The notes beneath the pieces are model-generated. The model was given only the letters and a program-made list of their open reading frames with translations. It had not been told where the DNA came from and searched no databases. A stretch of 64,000 nt of DNA from Kribbella pratensis (GTDB taxonomy: Bacteria; Actinomycetota; Actinomycetes; Propionibacteriales; Kribbellaceae), in the NCBI RefSeq assembly GCF_004365355.1, contig NZ_SODP01000001.1:2239473-2303472 (forward strand), in the 5' to 3' direction. Each line of letters begins with the position of its first letter. Position 1 is the stretch's first letter. The position numbers and the translations under genes are program-made. Below are positions 36,346 through 45,784 of this stretch, in pieces.

Positions 36346-37522
36346 GTAGTGCAGTCTGACACCGAAGCAGGACGAGTCCAGCGATTAAAGCCGTGATCGT
36401 CCCGGCGCCGACCAGCGTCACCTGCGCACCGGCCGCTGCGATGATCGGTCCGCCGACCAGCAGCCCCGCCGAACTGCTCGCGCTGACGACCACAGCCTGG
36501 CCCCCCAGCAACGTACGCCGCTCTGCGCCGGACGATGACCTCGTGATGATGACCGAGATGGCCGTAATCCCGACCACCACCGTCACACCCGAGAACGCGC
36601 CCGCGCCCGCGACCACCGCCGGCGTCGGACACAATCCCATCGCGATCCAGCACAGTCCGCTCCAGGACCAGGCGACCGCGGCGCAAACCACTGGCGGGAT
36701 CCGGCGTACGACGGCCAGCGAGATCGCGGTTCCGATCAGCGAGCCCACGCCGTACCCCGTCATGCCCGCGGCCAGGTACACCCCGGGCCGCCCGCGTTGT
36801 TCCCCCAGCACCGACAGCCCCAACGTGAAGGCGAACCAGGTCACGCATCCTGTGCTGCGGATCAGCCAGCCGTACCGGACTTCCGGCCGGCCCTTGAGGC
36901 TGCCTCGAATGGACGGCAGCTCGCCCTGACCGACCGCGTGCCCGGCCGTGCGCCGTGCAGGCACCGTGCAGGCAAGCAGTCCGGCGCCGACGACAGCCAC
37001 CGCTTCGATCCACAGCAGCCGGTTCGTGAACCCGGCCGACACCGCCAGCGCACCGACCGTTGGTCCGATCAGCATGCCGACACGGCGCAGGCCGTCCTGC
37101 CACGTGAGCAACAGGACCGCGCGATCCGCGCCCCACCGATCCCCCGTGTCAGCCAGCAATGCGGACCGGCCCGGGTCTGACAGCGCAGTACCGCAGCCCA
37201 GCAGGAGACCGCTCAGTACCAGCAACTCCGGCGTCAGTAGGCCGAGTCCCGCGGCAGCCGGGACCGAGGCCAACGCCATCGCCGTCACCAGCGCGACCAG
37301 GGCCAGCCGCGGCCCGGAGTCCACCCGCTGCCGCGCCTTCCGCGCCCACCAGGGCGACAACAGCACCGGCAGTCCGGCCGCGCCGCCGACCAGTCCGGTT
37401 GCGCCCACCGACCCCGTTTCGCGCAGGATCACCAGCGGCAGAGCAACCTGCGTAATCCGCATCGCGAAGTCCGCCGTACCACTCCCGGCCAGCAGTGCCA
37501 GCGCCTCGAACTTCGCTCTCAC
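36305..37522 (-). CDS. Major facilitator superfamily transporter
   Basis: A 405-residue membrane protein with about twelve hydrophobic segments. The cytosolic loop after helix 2 is WWARKARQRVDSGPRLALV, the MFS basic loop in a weak form. Its closest type is probably the macrolide/multidrug efflux group, but no substrate motif is decisive. It overlaps the GNAT gene downstream and is divergent from a LysR gene 73 bases away, which may control it. Confidence 0.87.
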   Translation of the reverse strand: MRAKFEALALLAGSGTADFAMRITQVALPLVILRETGSVGATGLVGGAAGLPVLLSPWWARKARQRVDSGPRLALVALVTAMALASVPAAAGLGLLTPELLVLSGLLLGCGTALSDPGRSALLADTGDRWGADRAVLLLTWQDGLRRVGMLIGPTVGALAVSAGFTNRLLWIEAVAVVGAGLLACTVPARRTAGHAVGQGELPSIRGSLKGRPEVRYGWLIRSTGCVTWFAFTLGLSVLGEQRGRPGVYLAAGMTGYGVGSLIGTAISLAVVRRIPPVVCAAVAWSWSGLCWIAMGLCPTPAVVAGAGAFSGVTVVVGITAISVIITRSSSGAERRTLLGGQAVVVSASSSAGLLVGGPIIAAAGAQVTLVGAGTITALIAGLVLLRCQTALHARDRDHHVGRAS

Positions 37523-37595
37523 GCCTTCAATTCTTGGCCTTTCACTACTGCGCAGGTACCCGCCGAGTCTTGACTGCTTGCCATAGGCTCAACCT

Positions 37596-38456
37596 ATGGC
37601 CTCATTACCCTCCGTCGAGGACCTGCGGCTCGTCCAAGCCGTCACGCGCACCGGCGCGGTCGGCACCGCCGCGCGCGAGCTCCGCATCTCGCAGCCCTCG
37701 GCATCACAACGCCTGGCCCGTCTGGAACGCCTCTGCGGCACCAAGCTCTTCGAACGCGACACCCGCGGCGCCCGCCCCACCCCGGCCGGCGCCGAGCTGA
37801 GTCGCCGGGCCGACCACATCCTCCGCCACCTCGAGGAGGTGTACGACGCCACGCGCGCGGCCGCGGTGGGGCAGCAACTCGTGATCGGCACCTTCGCGAG
37901 TCTCGCGCCGATCCTGTTCCCGGTCCTGGACGCCGATCTGCCCGACCTCGAGATCCAGCAACAGGTCGACCACGGCCACTTCCTGGTCGAACGTGTCGCC
38001 GAAGGCACCATGGACGCCGCCTTCATCGCGATCGCCGACCAGATGACCCTCCCCCGCGGCACCACGTCCCGTCGCGTCGGCCGCGACGACCTCGTCCTGT
38101 TCGTCCCACCGGGCGCCCGTCCACCGGGCCGTGGTCGCCAGCCACTGAAGGATCGCCCGATCGTGTTCTCCACCTACGACCGCGGCGCCGAGGAGATCCA
38201 GACCCGACTCGCCGCCCTCGGGGCCGTCCCGCGCCGCGGCGTCACGCTCAGCACGACCGTCGCCATCGCCCGCCGCCGCTCGCACCTGGCCCTCGTCCCG
38301 CGCAGCGCCCTCGCCACCGAGCTCCGCCCCGGCGAACACCTCGCCGCCTCCCCCTTCGCCTACCGGCTCACCCTCTCCGTCGTCACCACTCCCAACCCGC
38401 CACGCCCCCTGATCCGACACCTCCCCCAACTTCGCGCCACGTTGAACTTGTCGTGA
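37596..38456 (+). CDS. LysR-family transcriptional regulator
   Basis: A 286-residue regulator. The N-terminal winged helix reads LRLVQAVTRTGAVGTAAREL followed by ISQPSASQRLARLERLCG; the rest is a periplasmic-binding-like effector domain. It is divergent from the MFS/GNAT operon, the standard place for a LysR protein that activates its neighbour. The effector is unknown. Confidence 0.9.
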   Translation: MASLPSVEDLRLVQAVTRTGAVGTAARELRISQPSASQRLARLERLCGTKLFERDTRGARPTPAGAELSRRADHILRHLEEVYDATRAAAVGQQLVIGTFASLAPILFPVLDADLPDLEIQQQVDHGHFLVERVAEGTMDAAFIAIADQMTLPRGTTSRRVGRDDLVLFVPPGARPPGRGRQPLKDRPIVFSTYDRGAEEIQTRLAALGAVPRRGVTLSTTVAIARRRSHLALVPRSALATELRPGEHLAASPFAYRLTLSVVTTPNPPRPLIRHLPQLRATLNLS

Positions 38457-38498
38457 ACACCGGTGAGTCGGCCGCCGGGAGCAGGCAGACTCAGGGGC

Positions 38499-39113
38499 AT
38501 GAACCTGGGGCGGTTGACGCACGGGCGGCGGGTATTGGCGGGGTTCTGTGGTGCGACGGTCGTGCAGGTCGCGGCCGTTGCCTTTGACGTCAAGATCCTC
38601 AAGCAGGCCAGCAAGGTGACGTTGATGCCGCTGCTGTGGCAGTGGTCGCGCACACAGGACGCGCCGCCGCTGCTTCAGGCGGCGCTGCTCGCGTCGGCGG
38701 CCGGGGATCTGTTGCTCGAGACTGATGCGCAGCTGGCCGGGATAGCGGCGTTCGCGGCGGCGCATGCGTGTTACCTCGCGGTGTTTCTCGCCAACCCCGC
38801 GCAGCGGTCCTGGCGAGTGCTGGCGGCGTACGCAGCGCTGTGGGCAGCCCTGATCGCGGTGCTGTCGCCTGGGCTCGATGGCCGGCGCGTGCCGGTGGCT
38901 GCGTACGCATTGTTGCTGACAGCAACTGCCGTCGCCTCCCGCTGGCACAACTCGCGGAGCGGCGTCGGCGGCGCACTGTTCCTCGTTTCGGACGCGTTGA
39001 TCGCGCTGCGGATGTCCGGGCGGGACTTTCCTGGCCGCGGCACGCTCACGATGTCGACGTACGCCGTCGGTCAGTACCTGCTGGCCTCAGGGGTGACCAA
39101 ATCTGACCGGTAG
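38499..39113 (+). CDS. Lysoplasmalogenase-like (YhhN/TMEM86 family) membrane protein
   Basis: A 204-residue protein with about seven hydrophobic segments. The pattern VTLMPLLWQWSR, SAAGDLLLE (conserved Asp) and FLVSDALIALR (conserved Ser-Asp) fits the YhhN family, related to the mammalian enzyme that cleaves the vinyl-ether bond of lysoplasmalogens. The bacterial substrate is not established. The ATG at 38499 has GGGG close upstream. Confidence 0.82.
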   Translation: MNLGRLTHGRRVLAGFCGATVVQVAAVAFDVKILKQASKVTLMPLLWQWSRTQDAPPLLQAALLASAAGDLLLETDAQLAGIAAFAAAHACYLAVFLANPAQRSWRVLAAYAALWAALIAVLSPGLDGRRVPVAAYALLLTATAVASRWHNSRSGVGGALFLVSDALIALRMSGRDFPGRGTLTMSTYAVGQYLLASGVTKSDR

Positions 39114-39161
39114 TGGTCATCCTCGTTGACCGTTGGTCGCGTCCGCTGTGGGGTGAAGGGT

Positions 39162-41576
39162 ATGGCGACCGTCGACGACGTACGACGACAGTTCCGGAAC
39201 CCGCCACCCGAGGGACGGCCGATGATGCGCTGGTGGTGGTTCGGGCCGTCCATCGCGCGAGACGAAATCGACCGCGAACTGACCGCGATGGCCGCAGCCG
39301 GACTGGGCGGCGCCGAGGTCGCGTTCGTGTATCCGATGGGGCCGGTTACGGCACCGTTCGGGTCCCCGGAGCTGCTCGAGCTGGTGGGACATGCGGCTCG
39401 GAGGGCGCGTTCGCTCGGGCTGCGGTTCGACGTGACGCTCGGCAGCGGCTGGTCGTACGGCGGGCCGCACGTCGGGATCGAGTACGCGGCCCGGCAGTTG
39501 CACTGGGATCGCCGCGAGATCGGCGCGGCGGCGTACGACGTACCGATCGTGACGGCCTGGCCCGGTGACGAGTTCGTCGCGGCCTTCGTCGGCGACGGAT
39601 CGCTCGGCGCGCCGTCGTCGTACGTCGAGGTGCCGGTGCGCAACGGGGTGATCGAGGTGCCGGCCGGCGGGCAACCGCGCGAGGTGTTGATCGCGACGTC
39701 GCAGGTGACCGGGCAGAACGTGAAGCGAGCCGCCGCGGGAGCGGAGGGACACACGCTCGATCACTACTCGGCGGCTGCAGCGTTGGAGCACATCCGCTCC
39801 GTGGCGGAGCCATTGCTGCAGGCCGCGACGCCGAAGCTGCTCGGGTCCGTGTTCTGCGACAGCCTCGAGGTGTACAAGGGCGACTGGACGCCGGGGATCT
39901 TCGAGGAGTTCGCCAAGCGCCGGGGATACGACCTGCGGCCGCGGCTGTATGAGCTGTTCGCCGACACAGGTGAATGGAGGCAGCTGCGGATCGACTTCGG
40001 GCGGACGTTGTCGGAGCTGTACGAGGACAACTTCCTGAAGGTGTTCCAGCAGTGGGCAGCCGGGCACGGCGTACCGTTCCGCATCCAGAGCTACGGCGAA
40101 CCGCCGGCGACAATGAGCAGCTTCCGGTTCGCCGACATCTTCGAGGGCGAGGGCTGGGGTTGGACGCGGATCCCCGAGACTCGGTGGGCATCCTCGGCGG
40201 CCGCCATCTACGGCCGCTCGGTGGTGTCGGCCGAGGTGTGGACCTGGGTGCACTCGCCCTCGTTCCGCGCGACGCCGCTCGATCTCCAAGGTGAGGCGCA
40301 CGAACATTTCTTGTCCGGCGTCAACCAGCTGATCGGCCACGGCTGGCCGTATTCGCCGACGAACGGACCCGGACTCGGCTGGATCTTCTACGCCGCCGGC
40401 GCGCTCGACGACCGCAACCCTTGGTGGCCGGTGGCAACCGATCTGTTCGCCTCACTCCATCGCCTGTCCTGGCTCCTCCAGCAAGGTACGCCGGTCCGCC
40501 CGGTCAAGATCTACATCCCGGCCTCCGACGCGTACGCCGACACGGGCGCCGACGAACCGAACAACCTGTACCGCGTCGTACGCCGCCTGATTCCGGAAAG
40601 CATCCCCCGCACGGTCCGCGAGGCCGGCCTCGACTACGACCTGATCGACGACGATGCCATCGCCGTGGTGGATCCGGCCGACGTGCCGCTGATCGTCGTA
40701 CCTGAAGGAACCACGACGCCACCGAAGACCAGGCGTTGGCTCGATGCTGTGGTCGCGTCGGGCGGACAGGTGGTCACCGATCCGACCGGATACTTGCCGG
40801 CGGCACCGATCACGCCACCTCCCGGCGTCGGAGTCGTCCACCGCCGCCTGGACGACGGCGATTTCTACTTCGTCGCCAACACCGGGCCTGAGTCTCGCAC
40901 GCTCACCTTCGACCGCCCGATGGAAAACTGGAGCACCTCCGACGAGCCAACGCTCGCGCTCACGCTGCGCCCGTACGAATCCGCCGTGCTGTCCCCGACG
41001 ACCGGGACTGCTACAACCGCCCCCACCGAGCAAGTCGTCGGACCGGTCCAGGGCAACTGGTCGGTTGCCTTCGACCACAACATTCGCCCCGTCACGCTCC
41101 CCCACCGCTGGGAAGACGACCCCGAGCTGGCGACGTACTCCGGCTCGGCCACCTACGAAGTCGAGCTGCAACTGGAGCACACCGACGGAAAGCTCTTCCT
41201 GGACTTCGGCCCAGGCGAGCCCGTCGCCCCCGACAGCGAGCCGTATCTGCCCAGCAACTCCTACCGGGCCCTCATCATCCCGCCGGTCGGCGTCGCCGCC
41301 GAGATCTACCTCAACGAAACGCCCTGCGGCACCCTCTGGGCCCCGCCGTACCGCGTAGACATCACCCAGGCCGCACACTCAGGCGCCAACGCGCTCCGCG
41401 TCGTCGTACACAACACGGCCGCGAACGCGCTGTCCGCCGACCAACACCTACTCGAAGCGACAGCAACCGTCACCAAGGAATTCGGCCGCCGCTTCGACCT
41501 GCAGCACGTCGAGCACGCGGCCGACTACCTGAACTCCGGGCTGCTCGCCGTACCGACGATCATCCGAACCAGCTAG
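39162..41576 (+). CDS. Large glycoside-hydrolase-like protein (GH106/alpha-L-rhamnosidase-type)
   Basis: An 804-residue protein without signal peptide. The opening [20 protein letters not shown] and the block [17 protein letters not shown] are typical of the GH106-type rhamnosidase family, and the middle contains a TIM-barrel-like domain with several acidic residues (for example [18 protein letters not shown]). The last 150 residues form a beta-sandwich sugar-binding domain like that of GH2 enzymes ([13 protein letters not shown]...LFLDFGP). It probably removes rhamnose or a related sugar from an oligosaccharide taken into the cell. The ATG at 39162 has GAAGGG upstream. The exact activity is inferred. 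Confidence 0.78.
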   Translation: MATVDDVRRQFRNPPPEGRPMMRWWWFGPSIARDEIDRELTAMAAAGLGGAEVAFVYPMGPVTAPFGSPELLELVGHAARRARSLGLRFDVTLGSGWSYGGPHVGIEYAARQLHWDRREIGAAAYDVPIVTAWPGDEFVAAFVGDGSLGAPSSYVEVPVRNGVIEVPAGGQPREVLIATSQVTGQNVKRAAAGAEGHTLDHYSAAAALEHIRSVAEPLLQAATPKLLGSVFCDSLEVYKGDWTPGIFEEFAKRRGYDLRPRLYELFADTGEWRQLRIDFGRTLSELYEDNFLKVFQQWAAGHGVPFRIQSYGEPPATMSSFRFADIFEGEGWGWTRIPETRWASSAAAIYGRSVVSAEVWTWVHSPSFRATPLDLQGEAHEHFLSGVNQLIGHGWPYSPTNGPGLGWIFYAAGALDDRNPWWPVATDLFASLHRLSWLLQQGTPVRPVKIYIPASDAYADTGADEPNNLYRVVRRLIPESIPRTVREAGLDYDLIDDDAIAVVDPADVPLIVVPEGTTTPPKTRRWLDAVVASGGQVVTDPTGYLPAAPITPPPGVGVVHRRLDDGDFYFVANTGPESRTLTFDRPMENWSTSDEPTLALTLRPYESAVLSPTTGTATTAPTEQVVGPVQGNWSVAFDHNIRPVTLPHRWEDDPELATYSGSATYEVELQLEHTDGKLFLDFGPGEPVAPDSEPYLPSNSYRALIIPPVGVAAEIYLNETPCGTLWAPPYRVDITQAAHSGANALRVVVHNTAANALSADQHLLEATATVTKEFGRRFDLQHVEHAADYLNSGLLAVPTIIRTS

Positions 41577-41878
41577 TCGGCGGCGCGCGCCTCGGCGAGG
41601 CGTTCGTGGTGGTGGATGACCTCGGCGACCACGAAGGCGAGGAACTTCTCGGCGAAGACCGGATCGAGACCGGACTCGGCGGCGAGCGCGCGGAGCCGGG
41701 CCACCTGAGCCTGTTCGCGGGACTTGTCGGCCGGCGGCATCCCGGTCCGGGCCTTGAGGGCACCGACCTGCTGGGTGCACTTGAAGCGCTCGGCCAGCAG
41801 ATGGATCAGCGCGGCGTCGATGTTGTCGATACTGCTACGGAGCCGGGCGAGCTCCTCGGTGGCATTATCTGCGATCAC
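41573..41878 (-). CDS. Chorismate mutase, AroQ type
   Basis: A 101-residue all-helical enzyme that converts chorismate to prephenate for phenylalanine and tyrosine synthesis. The AroQ pattern is clear: LARLRSSIDNIDAALIHLL, then ERFKCTQQVGALKARTG with the catalytic Lys, and DKSREQAQVARLRALA with the Arg-Glu pair. The GTG start at 41878 follows GGAAGGTAAG. It overlaps the end of the convergent glycosidase-like gene by four bases and lies just downstream of the M20 peptidase gene, possibly on the same transcript. Confidence 0.92.
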   Translation of the reverse strand: MIADNATEELARLRSSIDNIDAALIHLLAERFKCTQQVGALKARTGMPPADKSREQAQVARLRALAAESGLDPVFAEKFLAFVVAEVIHHHERLAEARAAD

Positions 41879-41909
41879 GCTCTTACCTTCCCAGGCTGCC
41901 GGCTCGAGC

Positions 41910-43235
41910 TCACGCCTGGTCCAGGAACCGGTCCAGGACCCGCGACCCGAACTCGAGCGACGAGGTCGGCACCCGCTCGTCGATGCCGTGGAACATGCCC
42001 ATGAAATCCAGGTCCGGCGGCAGCTGCAGCGGTACAAACCCGAAGCACCGCACCCCGAGCCGGCTCCACGACTTGGCGTCGGTGCCGCCCGACATCAGCA
42101 GCGGCGCGGTCCGGCTCTGCGGATCCTCGGCGGCCAGGCACGCCTTCATCGCCTCGACCAGCCCGCCGCTGAACTCGGTCTCCAGCGCGATGTCGTTGAC
42201 CACCGTCTCCCGCTGCACCTTGTCGCCGAGCAGCTCGTCGATGGTCGCGTAGAACTCGTCCTCGTACCCGGGCAGGAACCGTCCGTCGATGTGCGCCTCG
42301 GCGTCGCCGGGAATCACGTTCACCTTGTAGCCGGCGTTCAGCATCGTCGGGTTCGAGGTGTTGCGGATGGTCGCGCCGAACATCCGGCTGAACGTGCCCA
42401 GCTTCGCGAGCGTCGCGGTCATGTCCTCGGGATCGAGCTCGACCTCGAGCACATCCTCCAGCGTCTTCAGGAACTCACGCACCGTCGGCGTGATCCGCAG
42501 CGGCCACTCGTGCCCGCCGATCCGGGTCACCGCCTCGACCAGGTTGGTGACCGCGTTGTCGTTGTTGACCATCGACCCGTGCCCCGCCGTACCGCGGGCC
42601 TTGAGCCGCATCCAGTTCATGCCCTTCTCGGCCGTCTCGATCAGGTACAGCCGCAGGTCGTCCTTGACCGTGATCGAGAACCCGCCGACCTCGCCGATGC
42701 CTTCGGTGCAGTCGGCGACGGTGTCGGGGTGGTTGTTGATCAGCCACTGCGCGCCGTACACACCGCCGGCCTCTTCGTCGGCGGTGAACACGAGACGCAC
42801 CGGCCGCCGCGGCTTCACGCCGGCGCGCTGCCGAGCGCGGACCACCGAAAGCACCATCGCGTCGAAGTCCTTCATGTCGACCGCGCCGCGACCCCAGACG
42901 CAGCCGTCGAAGAGCTCCCCGGAGAACGGGTCTACCTTCCAGTCCTTCGGGTCCGCCGGTACGACGTCCAGGTGCCCGTGCACCAGCAGCGGGTCCGCAT
43001 TCTGGTCCTCACCGTCCCAATGAGCGACCAGCGTCGCGCGACCCGGCTCCGACTCGTAGATCGTCGACTCGATCCCGACCTCGTCCAGCTTCGCGGCGAC
43101 GTACTCGGCCGCGACCCGCTCCCCGTTGCTCTTGCCGTTGCCGTAGTTCGTGGTGTCGATCCGGATCAGCTCACTGCAGAGCTCCACCACCTCGGCATCG
43201 GGGGCGTACGACGGGCGGTCGCTGGAGGTCGTCAT
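41910..43235 (-). CDS. M20-family metallopeptidase/dipeptidase
   Basis: A 441-residue dinuclear zinc hydrolase of the M20 (ArgE/DapE/ACY1) family, acting on dipeptides or N-acyl amino acids in the cytosol. Metal and catalytic sites are intact: LVHGHLDVVPAD, WGRGAVDMKDFDAMV, FTADEEAGGVYGAQW and the late GGTDAKSW. The ATG at 43235 gives MTTSSDRPSYAPDAEVV, the usual start; longer in-frame extensions look non-coding. The substrate cannot be told from the sequence. Confidence 0.92.
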   Translation of the reverse strand: MTTSSDRPSYAPDAEVVELCSELIRIDTTNYGNGKSNGERVAAEYVAAKLDEVGIESTIYESEPGRATLVAHWDGEDQNADPLLVHGHLDVVPADPKDWKVDPFSGELFDGCVWGRGAVDMKDFDAMVLSVVRARQRAGVKPRRPVRLVFTADEEAGGVYGAQWLINNHPDTVADCTEGIGEVGGFSITVKDDLRLYLIETAEKGMNWMRLKARGTAGHGSMVNNDNAVTNLVEAVTRIGGHEWPLRITPTVREFLKTLEDVLEVELDPEDMTATLAKLGTFSRMFGATIRNTSNPTMLNAGYKVNVIPGDAEAHIDGRFLPGYEDEFYATIDELLGDKVQRETVVNDIALETEFSGGLVEAMKACLAAEDPQSRTAPLLMSGGTDAKSWSRLGVRCFGFVPLQLPPDLDFMGMFHGIDERVPTSSLEFGSRVLDRFLDQA

Positions 43236-43282
43236 GCCGACCATCCTCTCGCACCGGTCCTGGGGAGGCACCCCGAGGTCGG

Positions 43283-43720
43283 TCAGACCAGCGTGATCGA
43301 GTCCCCGGAGACGGTGATCTGTTTCGGCGGGAGCGGCCGCGGCGCGGGCCCGGCCACGACGGAGCCGTCTTTCACGGAGTACTTGCTGCCGTGACACGGA
43401 CAGTCGATGGTGCCGTCGGCAACAGTCGTCACCTGACAGCCCTGATGCGTACAGGTCGAGCTGAACGCCTTGAACGTGCCCTTCACCGGCTGCGTGACGA
43501 CGACCTGGTTCTGGTCGAAGATCTTGCCCTCGCCGACCGGGATCTCCTCGGTCTTCCCGAGGACGGCGTTCGCGGGCGCCGTCTGCGAGGGCTGCGGGTT
43601 CGAGCCCGGTGGCGCGTTCGAGGGCTGCGGGTTCGAGGGTTGGCCGTACTTCGAACAGCCGGCGGCGGTCGCTCCGAGTACGACGGCCAGCACCGCGCGG
43701 CGGCCTGCTTGCTCGGTCAT
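43283..43720 (-). CDS. Rieske [2Fe-2S] lipoprotein
   Basis: A 145-residue exported protein. The lipobox ATAAGC puts the lipidated Cys at 22; residues 24-48 are a Pro/Ser/Asn-rich linker with a repeated NPQPS unit. The Rieske domain follows: cluster ligands are Cys90, His92, Cys107 and His110 (CTHQGC and CPCHGS), and Cys95 with Cys109 make the structural disulfide. It would carry one electron on the outer face of the membrane. It is the last gene of a coupled three-gene unit with a histidine-rich membrane protein. It is too small for a bc1 Rieske subunit and has no bc1 genes around it. Confidence 0.9.
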   Translation of the reverse strand: MTEQAGRRAVLAVVLGATAAGCSKYGQPSNPQPSNAPPGSNPQPSQTAPANAVLGKTEEIPVGEGKIFDQNQVVVTQPVKGTFKAFSSTCTHQGCQVTTVADGTIDCPCHGSKYSVKDGSVVAGPAPRPLPPKQITVSGDSITLV

Positions 43721-44247
43721 CGGATAACTCCGAACGTCGTGAAGAACCACAGGGCCGAGGTCAGCCACAGGCCGATCAGGGCGGTGAACAGGGCTCCGCC
43801 GACGACCGGCAAGAGCCATTTGGGGGCGTCGGGCCTGGTGAGCGTGAGCATCTTCGCGACGAACGCGCCGTAGAAGAAGCAGCCCAGCAGGGAGTGGATC
43901 AGCACGCGCGGTTCGCCGTACTGGAAGCCGAGTGCATAGAGACAGTGCGCGACGACCGGGAGGGTGACCGCGACGGCGGCGCGGCCGGACCAGCGGTGGA
44001 GCGGCGCGACTTTGGGGCGGCCGTGGTACAGGGCGTAGGCGCTGACAACCTGCACCAGGCCGAGTACCGCGGCGAGCGTGGCGAGCCAGGTTTTGACGGA
44101 CTGGAAGCTGGAGAAACCGGCCAGGTTGATCGCGACGCCGGTCGGATCGTGGAGGCGACCGTAGACACCGAGCGCGACGGCCGCGGCGGCGCCGACCGAC
44201 AGCGGTATCGCGATCGTGCTCGCTTTCTGAACCTGTGCTGTGCTCAT
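43717..44247 (-). CDS. Histidine-rich membrane protein of DUF6529 type, possible b-type cytochrome
   Basis: A 176-residue protein with five hydrophobic segments. His33, His75 (ALYHGRPK), His84 (LHRWSGRA), His101 (VVAHCLYAL) and His118 (LIHSLLGC) lie at or near helix ends, and HRWSGR resembles motifs in small heme-binding membrane proteins. I take it to be the DUF6529 family, whose function is unknown. Both ends overlap neighbours: ATGA with the Rieske gene and one shared base with the upstream gene. The likely role is to pass electrons between the membrane and the Rieske lipoprotein; heme binding is inference. Confidence 0.75.
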   Translation of the reverse strand: MSTAQVQKASTIAIPLSVGAAAAVALGVYGRLHDPTGVAINLAGFSSFQSVKTWLATLAAVLGLVQVVSAYALYHGRPKVAPLHRWSGRAAVAVTLPVVAHCLYALGFQYGEPRVLIHSLLGCFFYGAFVAKMLTLTRPDAPKWLLPVVGGALFTALIGLWLTSALWFFTTFGVIR

Positions 44248-44927
44248 CAGAACGTCTCATCTCCGACGACTGCCTGCGCGGTCACGGGTACGCCGTTGAC
44301 GGTCGCGGCGCGCCTGGTGGTGTCGAGCGGCGGGGCGGGCGCCGGCGTACCGTCGTCGTCGACGCCGACCTGCTTGCCGTCGGGCAGCACGATCCAGCCG
44401 ATGGTGCTGGTCGCGTTCCGCGCGCGGTAGAGGCCGGCGGGCGGGCCGGCCTTGGCGATCGAGAATCGCAGGGTGCGACCACTGAGCGTGAAGGCGCCGG
44501 TGGCGGTGTTGTTGGTGATCGCGGCGGTCAGGCGCTCGCCGGTCTTCGAGCGGAGTACGAGCTGACCGTTGTGGTACGTGCCGGTCAGCCAGGCTTCCAG
44601 GCGACGGCCGTCGCACACGTAGGCCGCGGCTCGCTCGCCCTTCGTCGCGATCGCCAGCGAGGCTTCACGTTCGTTGGTATGCCCTGCGTAGACCGCGGGC
44701 GGTTTGGCGGGGGCCGTCGTAGTGGCGGGCGCCGTGGTCTTGGGGGCCGTGGGGGTGACGGCCGACTCGGATGTGCTCGGTGTGACGGTGCCTTGGGCGG
44801 CCGGAGCGACCGCGGGCGGACTGCTCGCGGGCGTTGGATTGCCGGTCTGGGTGCTGTTGACCACGAGGAACCCGACCAGGCCGACGGCCGTCGCCGCCAA
44901 CGTCACCAACGGACTACGCTGCCCCAT
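44247..44927 (-). CDS. Membrane-anchored exported protein of unknown function
   Basis: A 226-residue protein. One N-terminal membrane segment (about 7-24) is followed by a Pro/Thr/Ser-rich linker (about 28-78) and an exported domain of about 145 residues with a single Cys (YVCDGR). I do not recognise the domain. It is the first gene of the unit with the histidine-rich membrane protein and the Rieske lipoprotein, so it may be a third, wall-facing part of that redox system. Confidence 0.7.
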   Translation of the reverse strand: MGQRSPLVTLAATAVGLVGFLVVNSTQTGNPTPASSPPAVAPAAQGTVTPSTSESAVTPTAPKTTAPATTTAPAKPPAVYAGHTNEREASLAIATKGERAAAYVCDGRRLEAWLTGTYHNGQLVLRSKTGERLTAAITNNTATGAFTLSGRTLRFSIAKAGPPAGLYRARNATSTIGWIVLPDGKQVGVDDDGTPAPAPPLDTTRRAATVNGVPVTAQAVVGDETF

Positions 44928-45034
44928 CGCCGCCCCACCCCGAGCCTTGTCTCACCCCGAGACGAGGATCCCGCCGACCACCCGCCCGGTCAACGGCTCA
45001 GCCCGTCGACACGGAGGCGCAACTGCTTGCCGGC

Positions 45035-45076
45035 GGTCAGAGCAACTTGGTCAGAGCGACTTGGTCAGAGCACCTT
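45035..45076. repeat. Three tandem 14-bp repeats at the end of the VOC gene
   Basis: GGTCAGAGCAACTT, GGTCAGAGCGACTT and GGTCAGAGCACCTT follow each other directly. The last unit lies within the 3' end of the VOC-family gene, so the coding end seems to have been duplicated outwards by slippage. Confidence 0.85.
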
Positions 45077-45553
45077 GAGGCCGTACATCTCGCCGAGCGG
45101 ATCCGAGATCAGTTCGATCCGCGCGCCGTCGGGGTCGCGGAAGTAGATCGACGTACCGCTCTCCTCCTGGAAGTCGACGCCGTGCGCGCTCAGGCTCGCT
45201 TTGAGCTCGTCCCACCGCGCCGGCTCGACCGAGATCGCCATGTGGTGCAGTCCGCCCAGCACCTCGGCGTACGGCCCGAGATCCAGCCCCGGGAAGTCGA
45301 AGAACGCCAGCAGGTTCCCGTTCCCGATGTCGAAGAAGAAGTGCGTCGAGCCCTCGTAGTCGCGGTTCCCGACCATCTCGGTCAGCGGGAAGCCGAGCAC
45401 GTCCTGGTAGAACCGCACCGTCCGCTCGACGTCGGCACACAGCAACGCGGTGTGATGCAACCCACGCGCCGAACTCACCCCGCCCGGCTTCAGATAAGCG
45501 CTCCGGATCCGCTCCCGCTCGGCCTCGATCGCACCCAGCTCGATCTCCGTCAT
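45065..45553 (-). CDS. VOC-superfamily (glyoxalase/dioxygenase-like) protein
   Basis: A 162-residue protein with the paired beta-alpha-beta-beta-beta modules of the vicinal oxygen chelate fold. Likely metal ligands are the His in GLHHTALLC, the His in GLHHMAISV and the Glu in ARIELISDP, with RFYQDVLGFPL typical of the fold. It could be a dioxygenase, isomerase or resistance protein; the substrate is unknown. Confidence 0.87.
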   Translation of the reverse strand: MTEIELGAIEAERERIRSAYLKPGGVSSARGLHHTALLCADVERTVRFYQDVLGFPLTEMVGNRDYEGSTHFFFDIGNGNLLAFFDFPGLDLGPYAEVLGGLHHMAISVEPARWDELKASLSAHGVDFQEESGTSIYFRDPDGARIELISDPLGEMYGLKVL

Positions 45554-45628
45554 CCCACCCCACCCTTCTCCTTGAACCCGAAACTACCCCGCCCCCAACA
45601 CTCCGTCACCACCCCCACCCGCCCGATG

Positions 45629-45657
45629 TGAATTCCACCCCTGGAGTTTGCTACTGT
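45629..45657 (+). promoter_or_regulatory. Probable promoter of the tRNA-Leu gene
   Basis: TGAATT (45629-45634) and TACTGT (45652-45657) are spaced by 17 bases, and the tRNA begins 37 bases further on. The -10 element is a fair match and the -35 is weak. Confidence 0.4.
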
Positions 45658-45693
45658 TCTCCGGTCAGCACCGCACCCCGGTGCAGACCACTC

Positions 45694-45782
45694 GTCCGGG
45701 TGGCGGAATAGGCAGACGCGCTAGCTTGAGGTGCTAGTGCCCTTCGCGGGGCGTGGGGGTTCAAGTCCCCCCTCGGACACCA
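45694..45782 (+). tRNA. tRNA-Leu (anticodon GAG)
   Basis: The acceptor stem is GTCCGGG with CTCGGAC (one G-T pair), and the discriminator A is followed by an encoded CCA (45780-45782). The anticodon arm is CTAGC-TTGAGGT-GCTAG with anticodon GAG, reading CUC/CUU codons. The long variable arm (GTGCCCTTCGCGGGGCGT) is that of a class II leucine tRNA, and the T arm is GGGGG-TTCAAGT-CCCCC. tRNA genes are common integration sites, and remnants follow this one. Confidence 0.95.
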
Positions 45783-45784
45783 GA

